Shown here piece by piece: positions 42,729 through 55,421 of a stretch of DNA of 64,000 bases. Below the pieces are notes generated by a model. It had not been told where the DNA came from. It did no database searches and saw only the letters and a program-made list of their open reading frames with translations. This stretch comes from Pseudomonadota bacterium. GTDB lineage: Bacteria > Pseudomonadota > Gammaproteobacteria > Steroidobacterales > Steroidobacteraceae. The stretch lies in contig JAJYUA010000015.1 in the NCBI GenBank assembly GCA_021792755.1, positions 27,527-91,526 of the forward strand, read 5' to 3'. A program made the position numbers and the translations under genes. The stretch's first letter is position 1, and each line of letters begins with the position of its first letter.

Positions 42729-43550
42729 ATGCCCGTGACGGGGAGAACCCGCACAGTTATCGTCGGTGTCACCGGTCGCATGGGCCAGGCGCTGCTGCGG
42801 GCGGCGGCGGAGTTTGCGGACCTCGCCATCACCGGTGCGGTGGCTTCCGCTCACAGCGCCAGCCTTGGCCGAGACGCTGGCGAGCCGGTGGGCGTTCGTC
42901 TCGGCGTCGCAGTGACCGCCGATCTGCCCGCCACTCTGGGCGCAGCCGATGTGGTCATCGATTTCTCGCACCCGCAAGCGGCGGCTGAGCATCTGGCTGC
43001 CTGCCGAGCCGCCGGCAAACCGCTGCTGATCGGCACCACCGGATTCGCGCCACAGCTGGCCGAGACTGAGCTCGAGGCCGCCTCGCGGGACATTGCCCTG
43101 CTGGTCGCGCCCAACACGAGCCTGGGGGTGACGCTGCTCGCCGAGCTCGTGCGTATCGCGGCCCGTGCGCTTCCTGCGCAGTTCGACATCGAGATCCTCG
43201 AAAGACATCACCGCATGAAGCTGGATGCTCCCTCCGGCACCGCCCTGGCGCTCGCCCGTGCCGCGGCCGAGGGACGCAATCTGCCGGCGGCGGAAGCCAC
43301 CGCGACCGTGGGCGCGAGCCGGGCAGGCCCTCGTCGGCACGGTGAGATCGGCTTCGCAGTCCTGAGGGGGGGGGACGCGGTCGGGGAGCACGAGGTGTGG
43401 TTCGCCGGTCCGGGCGAGCAGCTCTCACTCTCGCACCAGGCGACCGATCGTGCCCTCTTCGCGCGGGGAGCGTTGAGGGCTGCCCTGTGGCTGGCCCATC
43501 AGGCTGCGGGACGCTACACGATGCGCGATATTTTATTTAAAAATCAATAA
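42729..43550 (+). CDS. dapB: 4-hydroxy-tetrahydrodipicolinate reductase
   Basis: The 273-aa enzyme reduces HTPA with NAD(P)H in lysine and diaminopimelate synthesis. It has the N-terminal VIVGVTGRMGQAL nucleotide fold, DFSHPQAA, GTTGF, VAPNTSLGVTLL, and the signature ILERHHRMKLDAPSGTAL (the E-x-HH-xx-K-x-D-APSGT motif). E. coli DapB is 273 aa. It lies 12 bp after dnaJ, the same order as in Pseudomonas. It ends 295 bp before carA. Confidence 0.98.
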   Translation: MPVTGRTRTVIVGVTGRMGQALLRAAAEFADLAITGAVASAHSASLGRDAGEPVGVRLGVAVTADLPATLGAADVVIDFSHPQAAAEHLAACRAAGKPLLIGTTGFAPQLAETELEAASRDIALLVAPNTSLGVTLLAELVRIAARALPAQFDIEILERHHRMKLDAPSGTALALARAAAEGRNLPAAEATATVGASRAGPRRHGEIGFAVLRGGDAVGEHEVWFAGPGEQLSLSHQATDRALFARGALRAALWLAHQAAGRYTMRDILFKNQ

Positions 43551-43602
43551 AGTACGACGTTTTCTGCCGTCTCGCACACGCCACGCCGGCAGGATTTTTC
43601 CG

Positions 43603-43631
43603 TGGACACCCGCAGCCGACCCCCGTAAAAT
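43603..43631 (+). promoter_or_regulatory. Promoter of carA-carB-greA
   Basis: TGGACA (43603-43608), a 17-bp spacer, and TAAAAT (43626-43631) form a good sigma-70 promoter. Transcription should start at about 43638, giving a leader of about 208 nt before the carA GTG. Immediately downstream are two 17-bp repeats (43644-43660 and 43665-43681) and a hairpin. Confidence 0.68.
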
Positions 43632-43643
43632 TTCCTCCTGATC

Positions 43644-43681
43644 CGTGTGCGGGTTAGTCCGATTCGTGTGCGGGTTAGTCC
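43644..43681 (+). repeat. 21-bp-period direct repeat in the carA leader
   Basis: CGTGTGCGGGTTAGTCC occurs at 43644-43660 and again at 43665-43681, a period of 21 bp, two turns of the DNA helix. It sits right after the predicted start of transcription. It may be a pair of operator half-sites or a leader RNA element. A frame VCGLVRFVCGLV is open across both copies. Confidence 0.6.
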
Positions 43682-43688
43682 ACGCAAG

Positions 43689-43723
43689 GCGGGAGGTCGT
43701 TCGCAAGAACGCCTCCCGCTTTG
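43689..43723 (+). terminator. Attenuator-like terminator in the carAB leader
   Basis: GCGGGAGG (43689-43696) pairs with CCTCCCGC (43712-43719), and the inner CGTTC/GAACG (43698-43702 / 43707-43711) extends the stem to 13 bp around GCAA, with one bulged T. TTTGT follows. It is a rho-independent-like structure about 120 bp before carA and suggests attenuation of the operon by pyrimidine or arginine supply, as is common for carAB. Confidence 0.6.
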
Positions 43724-43845
43724 TATATGCGGAAGTCACGGACCTCGAGGCGCCCCGCCTGCCGCGCCCCCGGGCGCGCAGCGGGCCGCTTGGCCAACGG
43801 AAACGAGCGCCAATCTGACAACCTGAGAAGAGAGGAATCATCGAA

Positions 43846-45027
43846 GTGAGCGTCCCGGCAGTACTGGCACTGGCGGATGGCACCGTCTTCCGCGGCCAGT
43901 CGATTGGTGCCAAAGGCAACACCACCGGCGAAGTCGTTTTCAACACCGCGTTGACGGGCTACCAGGAAATTCTCACCGACCCCTCGTATGCCCGTCAGAT
44001 CGTCACGCTCACCTGTCCGCACATCGGCAATACCGGCGCGACGCCGGAGGATCTGGAATCCGCCCAGGTATTCGCCGCCGGACTCATCATCCGCGATCTG
44101 CCCTTCAGGGCGAGCAACTGGCGCGCCAACGAGTCGCTCGGAGAGTTCCTCGAGCGCGCCCGGGTGGTCGCCATCGCCGGCATCGATACGCGCCGTCTGA
44201 CCCGGCTGCTGCGCCAGGGCGGCGCGCAGGCCGGCTGCATCATGACGGGCGAGAAGGCCGATGAGGCCGCGGCGGTGAAGGCCGCGCGGAAGTTTCCGGG
44301 CTTGAAGGGCATGGATCTCGCCAAGGTGGTCACGAGCAAGCGCAGCTACCAATGGAACGAGGGCAGCGTCTGGCCGCAGAACCCGCGCCTGTTGCGCTCG
44401 CATCAGCGGCTGCACGTGGTCGCCTACGATTTCGGCATCAAGCGCAACATCCTGCGGTTGCTCTCGGACTGCGGCTGCCGCATGACGGTGGTGCCCGCGG
44501 AAACGAGCGCCGAGGAGGCGCTCGCGCTCAATCCCGACGGGCTGTTTCTCTCGAACGGCCCGGGCGATCCCGAGCCTTGCGAGTACGCGATCCGGGCGAC
44601 ACGCGCCTTTCTCGGAACCGATCTGCCGCTGTTCGGCATCTGCCTGGGACACCAGATCCTCGGGCTCGCGAGCGGCGCGCGCACGGTCAAGATGAAGTTC
44701 GGCCACCACGGGGCCAACCATCCCGTGCAGGATCTCGACAGCGGCCGAGTGCTCATCACGAGCCAGAATCACGGATTCGCGGTCGATGAATCGACGTTGC
44801 CCGCCCATGTCCTGCCCACGCACCGCTCCCTGTTCGACGGCTCGCTCCAGGGTCTCGCGTTCAAGGGTCAGCCCGTGTTCGGCTTCCAGGGACACCCTGA
44901 GGCGAGCCCCGGGCCCCATGACATCAAGCCGCTGTTCGAGCGCTTCGTCCAGCTGATGCTGCGCCGGCTGCAGGCGAAGCTGCGCGAGGCCGAGGGGCAG
45001 GCGCGGGCACAAGCCAGCACTCGCTGA
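43846..45027 (+). CDS. carA: Carbamoyl-phosphate synthase small subunit (glutaminase)
   Basis: The 393-aa subunit hydrolyses glutamine and channels ammonia to CarB. The C-terminal class I amidotransferase has the nucleophile Cys in [11 protein letters not shown], with the His and Glu in [13 protein letters not shown]. The N-terminal half has [23 protein letters not shown]. coli CarA is 382 aa. The start is GTG 43846, with GAGAGGAA 9-14 nt upstream. It heads carA-carB-greA. The short gap to carB (12 bp) implies cotranscription. Pseudomonas has an extra orf between carA and carB that is absent here. Confidence 0.98.
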   Translation: MSVPAVLALADGTVFRGQSIGAKGNTTGEVVFNTALTGYQEILTDPSYARQIVTLTCPHIGNTGATPEDLESAQVFAAGLIIRDLPFRASNWRANESLGEFLERARVVAIAGIDTRRLTRLLRQGGAQAGCIMTGEKADEAAAVKAARKFPGLKGMDLAKVVTSKRSYQWNEGSVWPQNPRLLRSHQRLHVVAYDFGIKRNILRLLSDCGCRMTVVPAETSAEEALALNPDGLFLSNGPGDPEPCEYAIRATRAFLGTDLPLFGICLGHQILGLASGARTVKMKFGHHGANHPVQDLDSGRVLITSQNHGFAVDESTLPAHVLPTHRSLFDGSLQGLAFKGQPVFGFQGHPEASPGPHDIKPLFERFVQLMLRRLQAKLREAEGQARAQASTR

Positions 45028-45039
45028 AGAGAGCCGTTC

Positions 45040-48260
<3,221 letters not shown>

Positions 48261-48264
<4 letters not shown>

Positions 48265-48734
48265 AACGCACTCCCATGACCCTGCGCGGCGCAGAGGCGC
48301 TGCGCGCCGAGCTCAAGCGCCTGAAGGGCGAGGCCCGTCCCAACATCATCAAGGCGATCGCCGAGGCGCGCAGTCACGGCGACCTCTCCGAGAACGCCGA
48401 GTATCACGCCGCGCGTGAGCAGCAGAGCTTCATCGAGGGGCGGATCCGCGACATCGAGGCGAAGCTCGCCACTGCCGAGATCATCGACCCGAGCACGCTC
48501 ACCAATACCGGCAAGGTGGTCTTCGGCGCCGTGGTCGAGCTGCAGGACGAGGAGGGTAGCCGCCTCGTCTACCAGGTCGCCGGCGAGGACGAGGCGGACA
48601 TCAGTGCCGGCCGGATTTCCATTACTTCGCCGATCGCGCGGGCGCTGGTCGGCAAGTGCGAGGGGGATGTGGTGGACGTGGCCGCCCCCGGCGGGGTGCG
48701 CTCGTTCGAGATCGTGGCGGTGCGCTTCGAGTAG
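48261..48734 (+). CDS. greA: Transcription elongation factor GreA
   Basis: The 157-aa factor (E. coli 158) rescues backtracked RNA polymerase by stimulating transcript cleavage. It has the coiled coil [33 protein letters not shown] with the acidic tip D/E pair (DLSENAEY), and the C-terminal [15 protein letters not shown]...[21 protein letters not shown]. It overlaps the stop of carB by 4 bp (ATGA), with AGGAAG in front. Its 3' end overlaps yhbY on the other strand by 113 bp. The carAB-greA linkage is known in Pseudomonas. Confidence 0.98.
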
Positions 48735-49050
48735 ATTCGATATCGCCCGGGATGACGATTTTCGGCAGATCGGCGCGGGGACGATAGAGCACCGCGACGT
48801 TGCCGATGCGGTGCACCAGCGCGCTGCCCGTGCGGTGCGAGAGTTCCGCAAACAGGGCGTCTCGAGCCGCACGGTCGCCGCCCGGAGATTTGACCTTGAT
48901 GAGCTCATGGTCCTCGAGCGCCCGGGCCGTCTCCTGCAGCACCGGTTCGGTGAGGCCGGCATTGCCGAGCCGGACCACGGGCTTGAGGGCATGGGCGATT
49001 CCGCGCAGGTGGCGGCGCTGGCGATCCGTGAGGCTGAGTGGGGCCGACAT
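48622..49050 (-). CDS. yhbY: YhbY-type CRM-domain RNA-binding protein, with an extended tail
   Basis: The 142-aa protein begins with the YhbY/CRM fold: [34 protein letters not shown], the loop [32 protein letters not shown]. The normal family length is about 97 residues. From about residue 102 the sequence is a low-complexity Arg/Pro/Ser tail ([22 protein letters not shown]) encoded by DNA that is also the end of greA on the other strand. So the stop codon is lost and the tail is by-product of overlap. YhbY binds pre-50S ribosomes. The pairing with greA and ftsJ is conserved. Confidence 0.92.
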   Translation of the reverse strand: MSAPLSLTDRQRRHLRGIAHALKPVVRLGNAGLTEPVLQETARALEDHELIKVKSPGGDRAARDALFAELSHRTGSALVHRIGNVAVLYRPRADLPKIVIPGDIESTRSAPPRSRTSAPRRGRPRPPHPPRTCRPAPARSAK

Positions 49051-49402
49051 GCCTGAAATTTTACCTTCGTCTGCCGCGGAAAGCCCCGGAATTCAGAGCG
49101 AGAGAGACGAATGGCGTGCCATTCCCGTGAGCGGTATACTCCTTCGATCGTCGCCAAAGGGACCGAGAAGGTCTCGGTCGAACGGCGGGGCCCCAGACGG
49201 AGCGGATCCTGCGAAATGGGGCCGTACCGGGCTGCCGTAGAGCTGGGCGGACGCTCATTGCCCCATCGGCCTGTCACGCAAGCCCGCAAGGACCGGGAGC
49301 AGGCGCCACCACAGGGCGATGCAACTGCGGAAAGCGGCCGTCATCCGGGCCGCGTACGAGCACTCCGTGCGATTCGAGACGGAGAAGATGTTAAGGGCCA
49401 AC
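49051..49402. other. Divergent yhbY-rlmE intergenic region
   Basis: This 352-bp region has no convincing gene. It has TATACT at 49133-49138, a good -10 for the rlmE-ftsH operon, but the -35 (TGGCGT) is weak. It also has a perfect 8-bp hairpin, GACCGAGA-AGG-TCTCGGTC (49161-49179), in the leader. Reading frames in it are open but have no family signal. Confidence 0.55.
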
Positions 49403-50029
49403 ATGGCTAGACGGTCCCAGAGCAGCGGCCGGTGGCTGCAGGAGCATTTTTCCGATCCTTTCGTGCAGCGCGCCCAGGCGCAAGGATGGCGCTCGCGTGC
49501 GGTCTTCAAGCTGGAAGAAATCGACTTACGGGAAAAAATGGTCAAATCTGGCGCGATCTGCCTCGATCTGGGTGCAGCTCCCGGGGCCTGGAGCCAGTAT
49601 CTTCACCGCCGGCTCGGCAAGACCGGGCGGGTGGTGGCGAGCGATATCCTGCCTCTGACGCCCTTGCCGGGAGTGGAGTTCGTGCAGGGAGATTTCCGCG
49701 AGCGGGAGGTCTTCGAGCGCATCTTGACGGTCGTGCCAGAGCGGCAGGTGGACTGGGTGCTCTCGGACATGGCCCCGTCCATGAGCGGCATCGATGCGGT
49801 CGATCAGCCTCGCTCGATGTACCTGGCCGAGCTTGCGCTCGATATGGCCGCGCGGGTCTTGAAGCAAGGCGGCGGCGCCCTGATCAAGGTGTTTCAGGGT
49901 GCGGGCTTCGAGGCGCTGCTGGGCGAGGCCCGCAGTCGTTTTGCAAAAGTAAAGCTGGTGAAGCCCGCGGCTTCCCGGGCCCGCAGCCCGGAGGTCTATC
50001 TGCTGGCTAAGGACTTCCGCTTGGTGTAG
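49403..50029 (+). CDS. rlmE: 23S rRNA (uridine-2'-O)-methyltransferase RlmE
   Basis: The 208-aa enzyme (E. coli RlmE/FtsJ 209) methylates U2552 of 23S rRNA in the 50S subunit. The motifs are SSGRWLQEHFSDPFVQRAQAQGWRSRAVFKL, the SAM-binding CLDLGAAPGAWSQYL and the catalytic K-D-K-E set (WRSRAVFKLEEI, WVLSDMAP, ALIKVFQG, KVKLVKPAASRARSPEVYLLAK). The ATG at 49403 follows AAGGG and gives the family N-terminus; in-frame ATG 49388 and 49319 add unrelated residues. It is followed by ftsH, 12 bp later. Confidence 0.97.
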   Translation: MARRSQSSGRWLQEHFSDPFVQRAQAQGWRSRAVFKLEEIDLREKMVKSGAICLDLGAAPGAWSQYLHRRLGKTGRVVASDILPLTPLPGVEFVQGDFREREVFERILTVVPERQVDWVLSDMAPSMSGIDAVDQPRSMYLAELALDMAARVLKQGGGALIKVFQGAGFEALLGEARSRFAKVKLVKPAASRARSPEVYLLAKDFRLV

Positions 50030-50041
50030 CGTGGACACGCG

Positions 50042-51961
50042 ATGAACGATCTGACCAAGAACATCATCCTCTGGGTAGGTATTGTGGTGGTGCTGCTGCT
50101 GGTGTTCAGCCGCTACGTGCCGACGACCAACCAGCCGGAGGTGCTTTCGTACTCCGCGTTCCTCAAAGACGTGCAGACCAATCGGGTCGACTCGGTGACC
50201 TTCCAGGGTACCGAGCTCTACGGCTTGCTGAGGGACCACAAGCAGTTCAAGACCTTCAATCCGGAGACCGACTACACGGCGCTCATCGGGACGCTGGAGA
50301 AGTACAACGTCGATATCTCCGGGCGCCCGCCGAAGGAGGAAGGCTTCCTCGAACAGGTGTTCATCCAGCTGCTGCCGGTGCTGGTGCTGATCTTCGTGTT
50401 CGCCTACATGCTCAGGCAGATGCAGGGGGCCTCGGGCGGGCGGGGCGCGATGTCCTTCGGCAAGAGCCGCGCGCGGCTGCTCGGCGAGGACCAGGTGAGC
50501 GTCACGTTCGCCGATGTGGCGGGCGTGGACGAAGCCAAGCAGGAGGTCAGTGAGATCGTCGACTTCCTCAAGGATCCCGGAAAATTCCAGAAGCTCGGCG
50601 GCAAGATTCCCAAGGGCGTGCTCATGGTCGGCTCCCCGGGCACGGGCAAGACGCTGCTCGCGCGCGCCATCGCGGGCGAGGCGAAGGTGCCGTTCTTCAC
50701 CATTTCGGGCTCTGACTTCGTCGAAATGTTCGTCGGCGTGGGCGCTTCGCGCGTGCGCGACATGTTCGAGCAGGCCAAGAAGCACGCCCCGTGCATCATC
50801 TTCATCGATGAGATCGATGCGGTAGGCCGCCACCGTGGAGCGGGTCTCGGCGGCGGGCACGACGAGCGCGAGCAGACGCTCAATCAGCTGCTCGTGGAGA
50901 TGGACGGCTTCGAGGGCAACGAGGGCATCATCGTCATCGCGGCGACCAACCGGCCGGACGTGCTCGATCCGGCGCTGCTGCGTCCGGGTCGTTTCGACCG
51001 CCAGGTGGTGGTGCCGCTGCCTGATGTGAGGGGGCGCGAGCAGATCCTGCGCGTGCACATGCGCCGGGTGCCGCTCGGCGAAGATGTGAAGCCGGCGCTG
51101 ATCGCACGCGGCACGCCCGGGTTCTCGGGCGCGGACCTCATGAACCTCGTGAACGAGGCGGCGTTGTTCGCCGCCCGAGCCAACAAGCGCATCGTCGGGA
51201 TGGAGGAGTTCGAGCGCGCCAAGGACAAGATCATGATGGGGGCCGAGCGGCGCTCCATGGTGATGACCGAAGAGGAAAAGCGCATGACCGCCTTCCATGA
51301 GGCCGGACATGCGATCGTCGGCATGACCGTGCCGGAGCATGATCCGGTGTACAAGGTGACGATCATCCCGCGGGGACGCGCCCTTGGGGTGACCCAATTC
51401 CTGCCGGAGCAGGACCGCTACAGCATGTCCAAGCGCCGCCTGGAGAGCGCCATCGCGACGCTCTTCGGCGGCCGCATCGCGGAGGAGCTGATCTTCGGGC
51501 CCGAGGCGGTCACCACGGGGGCCTCCAATGACATCGAGCGCGCCACGGAGCTGGCGCGCAACATGGTCACCAAGTGGGGTCTGTCGGATAAGCTGGGACC
51601 TCTCACCTATTCGGAGGAGATGGGGGAGGTGTTCCTCGGCCGCAGCGTCACCCAGCACAAGCAGGTCTCCGATGTGACCGCCCACGCCATCGACGAGGAG
51701 GTGCGGCGGGTCATCGAGGGCAACTACAAGCGCGCGCGGGAGATCCTGACCGCCGCGCTCGACAAGCTGCACGCCATGGCCGATGCGCTCATGAAGTATG
51801 AGACCATCGACGAAGAGCAGCTGAAGGACATCATGGCGGGACGGACGCCCAAGCCGCCGCCGGGCTGGGACGAGTCGATTGCCAACCACCGTCCGCCGAT
51901 GCCGCCGGCGAGCGGTGCTGTCGCGGGGGCGCCGCCGCCCCTGGGGTCGCCGGCGAGATAA
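50042..51961 (+). CDS. ftsH: ATP-dependent zinc metalloprotease FtsH
   Basis: The 639-aa inner-membrane AAA+ protease has two transmembrane helices (residues about 6-24 and 104-122), the AAA module with [18 protein letters not shown] and [11 protein letters not shown], and the zinc site HEAGH at about residue 419. It degrades LpxC, sigma-32 and damaged membrane proteins. E. coli FtsH is 644 aa. It is cotranscribed with rlmE, and folP follows 3 bp after the stop. The C-terminal 35 residues are Pro/Ala-rich. Confidence 0.98.
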   Translation: MNDLTKNIILWVGIVVVLLLVFSRYVPTTNQPEVLSYSAFLKDVQTNRVDSVTFQGTELYGLLRDHKQFKTFNPETDYTALIGTLEKYNVDISGRPPKEEGFLEQVFIQLLPVLVLIFVFAYMLRQMQGASGGRGAMSFGKSRARLLGEDQVSVTFADVAGVDEAKQEVSEIVDFLKDPGKFQKLGGKIPKGVLMVGSPGTGKTLLARAIAGEAKVPFFTISGSDFVEMFVGVGASRVRDMFEQAKKHAPCIIFIDEIDAVGRHRGAGLGGGHDEREQTLNQLLVEMDGFEGNEGIIVIAATNRPDVLDPALLRPGRFDRQVVVPLPDVRGREQILRVHMRRVPLGEDVKPALIARGTPGFSGADLMNLVNEAALFAARANKRIVGMEEFERAKDKIMMGAERRSMVMTEEEKRMTAFHEAGHAIVGMTVPEHDPVYKVTIIPRGRALGVTQFLPEQDRYSMSKRRLESAIATLFGGRIAEELIFGPEAVTTGASNDIERATELARNMVTKWGLSDKLGPLTYSEEMGEVFLGRSVTQHKQVSDVTAHAIDEEVRRVIEGNYKRAREILTAALDKLHAMADALMKYETIDEEQLKDIMAGRTPKPPPGWDESIANHRPPMPPASGAVAGAPPPLGSPAR

Positions 51962-51964
51962 CCC

Positions 51965-52792
51965 ATGCCGCGGCTGCGCTGCGGTGAACGGACGCTCGAT
52001 CTCGAGCGGCCCGTGATCATGGGGATCCTCAACGTTACGCCGGACTCGTTTTCGGACGGGGGGCGTTACTTCGATCTTCACGATGCCGTGGCTCGCGCCG
52101 TCGACTTGGCCGAGGAGGGCGCCGCCATCATCGATATTGGCGGTGAGTCCACCCGCCCGGGTGCCCCGTCCGTTGCACCGGAAGAGGAGCTTCGGCGAGT
52201 GATTCCCGTGGTGGAGCGGCTGCGTCCGCTCACCGGGGTCTGCATTTCCGTCGACACCAGCAAACCGGAGGTCATGCGAGCGGCAAGCGCTGCCGGCGCG
52301 GACCTGATCAACGACGTGTGGGCGTTGCGCGAGCCCGGTGCGCTCGAGGCGGCGGCGGCCTCCGGCTGCGCGGTGTGCCTGATGCACATGCAGGGCGAGC
52401 CGCGCACCATGCAGCGCTCGCCCCACTACGCGGACGTGGTAGGCGAGGTGCGCCGGTTTCTGCAGGAGCGTGTGCGGACCTGCCTCGCGGCAGGCATGAC
52501 CGCAGATCGCATCGTGCTCGATCCAGGCTTCGGCTTCGGCAAGACTCTGGAGCACAATCTGAAGCTTCTGAGCCACTTGCGCGAGGTGCACGTCGAGGGG
52601 CTGCCGCTGCTCGCCGGATTGTCCCGCAAGTCGATGATCGGCACGCTCACGGGACGGCCCCCGGGGGAGCGCCTCGCGGGCAGCGTGGCGGCCGCTTTGA
52701 TTGCCGCGATGAACGGCGCCCGCATCCTGCGGGTGCACGACGTGGCGGCGACAGCGGATGCGCTGAAGGTGCTGTCCGCGGCGCGGGGCTGA
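51965..52792 (+). CDS. folP: Dihydropteroate synthase
   Basis: The 275-aa enzyme condenses p-aminobenzoate with dihydropterin pyrophosphate in folate synthesis; it is the sulfonamide target. It has MGILNVTPDSFSDGGRY (about 18-34), IIDIGGESTRPGAP, SVDTSKPEVM, INDVWAL, CLMHMQGEPRTMQ, LDPGFGFGKTLEHN and GLSRKSMIG. E. coli FolP is 282 aa. It lies between ftsH and glmM, 3 bp after ftsH. Confidence 0.98.
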   Translation: MPRLRCGERTLDLERPVIMGILNVTPDSFSDGGRYFDLHDAVARAVDLAEEGAAIIDIGGESTRPGAPSVAPEEELRRVIPVVERLRPLTGVCISVDTSKPEVMRAASAAGADLINDVWALREPGALEAAAASGCAVCLMHMQGEPRTMQRSPHYADVVGEVRRFLQERVRTCLAAGMTADRIVLDPGFGFGKTLEHNLKLLSHLREVHVEGLPLLAGLSRKSMIGTLTGRPPGERLAGSVAAALIAAMNGARILRVHDVAATADALKVLSAARG

Positions 52793-52820
52793 CTGGAAAC
52801 CAATACACGGGAGCGATTGT

Positions 52821-54152
52821 GTGAGTCGAAGATACTTCGGCACCGATGGTGTCAGGGGTCGCGTGGGCGAGCACCCCATGACGGTGGATTTCGCGCTGCA
52901 GCTCGCGAGCGCCGCCGGGCGCGTGCTCGCCCCGCAGGGCGGTACCGTGCTCATCGGCAAGGACACGCGTGTCTCGGGCTACATGTTCGAGTCCGCGCTC
53001 GAGGCCGGTTTCGTCGCTGCGGGTGTCAATGTGATGCTCATCGGGCCGCTGCCGACCCCGGGCATCGCCTACATGACGCGCCGCTTCGAGTGCGACCTCG
53101 GCGTGGTGATCAGCGCTTCGCACAATCCCTACGACGACAACGGCATCAAGTTCTTTGACGGCAGCGGCGGCAAGCTCTCCGATGAGCTCGAGGCGCGCAT
53201 CGAGACCGAGCTCGACCAGCCCGTGCTCACCCGCTCCTCGCGCAGCCTGGGCCGCGCGATGCGCGTCGACCGCTCGCGCAACCACTATCAGGAGTTCTGC
53301 GCCTCGACGCTGCCCGAGGGGGTCGATCTCTCGGGTCTGAAGATCGTGATCGACTGCTCGAATGGCGCCGCCTACAAGGTCGGTCCGCGCATTCTGGCCG
53401 ACCTCGGCGCCGAGATCGTCCCCATCGGCTGCTCGCCCAACGGCCGCAACATCAATGATGGCTGCGGCTCGCTGCATCCGGAGCTGTTGCAGCTCACCGT
53501 GCCGGGTGTGCGGGCGCATGTGGGGCTTGCGCTCGATGGCGACGGCGACCGGGTGGTCATGGTCGATCATCTGGGCAGGGTCGTCGACGGTGACCAGCTG
53601 CTGTACGTCCTCGCACAGGCCCGCAAGCATTCCGGCGCGCTCACAGGGCCCATCGTCGGCACGGTGATGAGCAACCTCGGCCTGGAGGTGGCGCTGCGCG
53701 AGAGCGGAATAGACTTCCGGCGCGCGCCCGTGGGAGACCGCTATGTGCTCTCGCTGTTGCGCGAGACCGGCGGGATGCTGGGGGGGGAGACCTCGGGGCA
53801 CATCCTCTGCCTGGACAAGACCACCACCGGAGACGGGCTGGTGAGCGCTTTGCAGGTGCTCGCCGTCATGCGCCAGACGGACCTCTCGCTGGCGGAGCTG
53901 GCCGCCCCGATGCGCAAGTTTCCGCAGGTACTGCTCAATGTGAAGGTCGCCGAGCGGTTCGATCCGCAGAGTGTGCCGGCCGTGCAGAGCGCCGTGCGGC
54001 GCATCGAGCAGCGGCTGGGCGCCCAGGGCAGGGTGGTCCTGCGCCCCTCGGGCACCGAGCCGGTGATCCGCGTCATGGTCGAGGGCCGGGACGAGAGCGC
54101 GACCAGGGCCGCCGCCGAGGAGCTCGCCGAGGCGGTACGGACGGCGAGCTAG
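52821..54152 (+). CDS. glmM: Phosphoglucosamine mutase
   Basis: The 443-aa enzyme interconverts glucosamine-6- and -1-phosphate for UDP-GlcNAc, the precursor of peptidoglycan and LPS. The phosphoserine is S100 in VISASHNPYDDNGIKFF, Mg is bound by DGDGDR, and the C-terminal phosphate loop is RPSGTEPVIRVMVEG. The start is GTG 52821 (MSRRYFGTDGVRG). E. coli GlmM is 445 aa. The ftsH-folP-glmM order is conserved. Confidence 0.98.
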   Translation: MSRRYFGTDGVRGRVGEHPMTVDFALQLASAAGRVLAPQGGTVLIGKDTRVSGYMFESALEAGFVAAGVNVMLIGPLPTPGIAYMTRRFECDLGVVISASHNPYDDNGIKFFDGSGGKLSDELEARIETELDQPVLTRSSRSLGRAMRVDRSRNHYQEFCASTLPEGVDLSGLKIVIDCSNGAAYKVGPRILADLGAEIVPIGCSPNGRNINDGCGSLHPELLQLTVPGVRAHVGLALDGDGDRVVMVDHLGRVVDGDQLLYVLAQARKHSGALTGPIVGTVMSNLGLEVALRESGIDFRRAPVGDRYVLSLLRETGGMLGGETSGHILCLDKTTTGDGLVSALQVLAVMRQTDLSLAELAAPMRKFPQVLLNVKVAERFDPQSVPAVQSAVRRIEQRLGAQGRVVLRPSGTEPVIRVMVEGRDESATRAAAEELAEAVRTAS

Positions 54153-54172
54153 CCCCCGGGGCGCATTGCGCG

Positions 54173-54201
54173 TTGCACTGCGGGGGGCGCGCCGCTATCA
54201 T
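54173..54201 (+). promoter_or_regulatory. Promoter of tpiA with inverted repeat around the -10
   Basis: TTGCAC (54173-54178) and TATCAT (54196-54201) are spaced by 17 bp, a good sigma-70 promoter. The perfect arms GGGGGCGCG (54183-54191) and CGCGCCCCC (54202-54210) flank the -10 (10-bp spacer), which could be an operator or a transcription terminator of glmM. Confidence 0.65.
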
Positions 54202-54254
54202 CGCGCCCCCTTCGCGAATACGCGGGGTCAATCGGAGGCTCACCAGGTCGGGTC

Positions 54255-55013
54255 ATGCGGCGCCCCATCGTTGCCGGAAACTGGAAGATGCACGGGACGC
54301 GCGCCGAGAATGCGCGTCTCATCGAAGAGCTGGTCGCCCGATACCCCGATCGGTCCGCCGCGGAGTGCTTGGTGTGTCCGCCCTTCGTGTACCTGCAGGA
54401 GGTTGGGCGGATGCTGCGGGACACGCCGATCGGCCTTGGTGCGCAGGACGTATGCGCCGAGGCGCAGGGCGCATTCACGGGTGAGGTTTCCGCCGTCATG
54501 CTCAAGGACGTCGGCTGCGAGCATGTGATCGTCGGGCACTCCGAGCGGCGCTGGGTCTATCACGAGAGCGACCAGCTCGTGGCTCGCAAGTTCGCGGCGG
54601 CCCAGGCTAAGTCTTTGGCACCCATTCTGTGCGTCGGCGAGCAGCTCTCCGACCGCGAGGCGGGGCGCACGGAAGAAGTGGTGGCACGGCAGCTCGATGC
54701 GGTGGTGTCGCTGTGCGGGGTGGGCGCGTTGGAATCGGGCGTTATCGCCTATGAGCCGGTATGGGCCATCGGCACGGGGCACAGTGCGACGGCGGAGCAG
54801 GCGCAGCAGGTGCATGCGTTCATCCGCGAGCGCATCGCGGCCCGGGATGCTAAAATTGCCGAGGTGGCTCGCATTCTGTACGGCGGCAGCGTCAAGGCGG
54901 GCAATGCCGCGGAGCTGTTCGCTCAGCCGGATGTCGATGGCGGGCTGATCGGCGGCGCCTCGCTCAAAGCGGAGGAATTTCTGGCGATCCTGGCCGCGGC
55001 CGGGTCGCGGTGA
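54255..55013 (+). CDS. tpiA: Triosephosphate isomerase
   Basis: The 252-aa TIM barrel interconverts DHAP and glyceraldehyde-3-phosphate. It has [12 protein letters not shown] (substrate Asn and Lys), IVGHSERR (catalytic His), [20 protein letters not shown] (catalytic Glu and mobile loop) and [11 protein letters not shown]. The C-terminal [13 protein letters not shown] is standard. It is followed by secG after 6 bp. Confidence 0.98.
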   Translation: MRRPIVAGNWKMHGTRAENARLIEELVARYPDRSAAECLVCPPFVYLQEVGRMLRDTPIGLGAQDVCAEAQGAFTGEVSAVMLKDVGCEHVIVGHSERRWVYHESDQLVARKFAAAQAKSLAPILCVGEQLSDREAGRTEEVVARQLDAVVSLCGVGALESGVIAYEPVWAIGTGHSATAEQAQQVHAFIRERIAARDAKIAEVARILYGGSVKAGNAAELFAQPDVDGGLIGGASLKAEEFLAILAAAGSR

Positions 55014-55019
55014 CCCATT

Positions 55020-55388
55020 ATGTTGCACGCTGTATTGCTAGTCATTCAGATCATCGCCGGGGTGTGCATCATCGCCCTGGTGCTGCTGCAGCACGGCCAG
55101 GGCGCCGATGCCGGGGCGGGCTTCGGCGCGGGCGCCTCCGGGACGGTGTTCGGGGCGCGGGGCGCCACCACCGCGCTTTCGCGCACCACGGCGATTTTCG
55201 CGGTCATTTTCATGCTCAACAGCGTCGCGCTCACCTATCTGAGCACGCGCGCGCACGTGCAGCACAAGACGATTCTCAATCTGGCGGCCGAGACTCCGGC
55301 TGCCGGCGCGAAAGCGCCGGCAGCGGCACACGCGCCGCCGGCGCCGGCGGGCAAGCCGGCAGATTCCGCCCACGTGCCGCCGAAGTGA
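55020..55388 (+). CDS. secG: Protein-export membrane protein SecG
   Basis: The 122-aa translocon subunit has two transmembrane helices (about 3-22 and 55-75), with the conserved loop LVLLQHGQGADAGAGFGAGASGTVFGARG between them. The C-terminal 40 residues are Ala/Pro-rich. It assists SecYEG protein export. tpiA-secG-tRNA-Leu is a conserved gammaproteobacterial neighbourhood. Confidence 0.96.
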   Translation: MLHAVLLVIQIIAGVCIIALVLLQHGQGADAGAGFGAGASGTVFGARGATTALSRTTAIFAVIFMLNSVALTYLSTRAHVQHKTILNLAAETPAAGAKAPAAAHAPPAPAGKPADSAHVPPK

Positions 55389-55421
55389 CGGCGGGGCGTG
55401 CCCGGGATGGATGGTGACGTT

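Noticed and set aside
49526..52966. A 1146-codon minus-strand frame opposite ftsH-folP
   Set aside because: It is antisense to three clear genes and arises from high GC in the third position; same for frames opposite nuoG (60213-62348), carA/carB (43675-45768) and DUF748 (854-2851).
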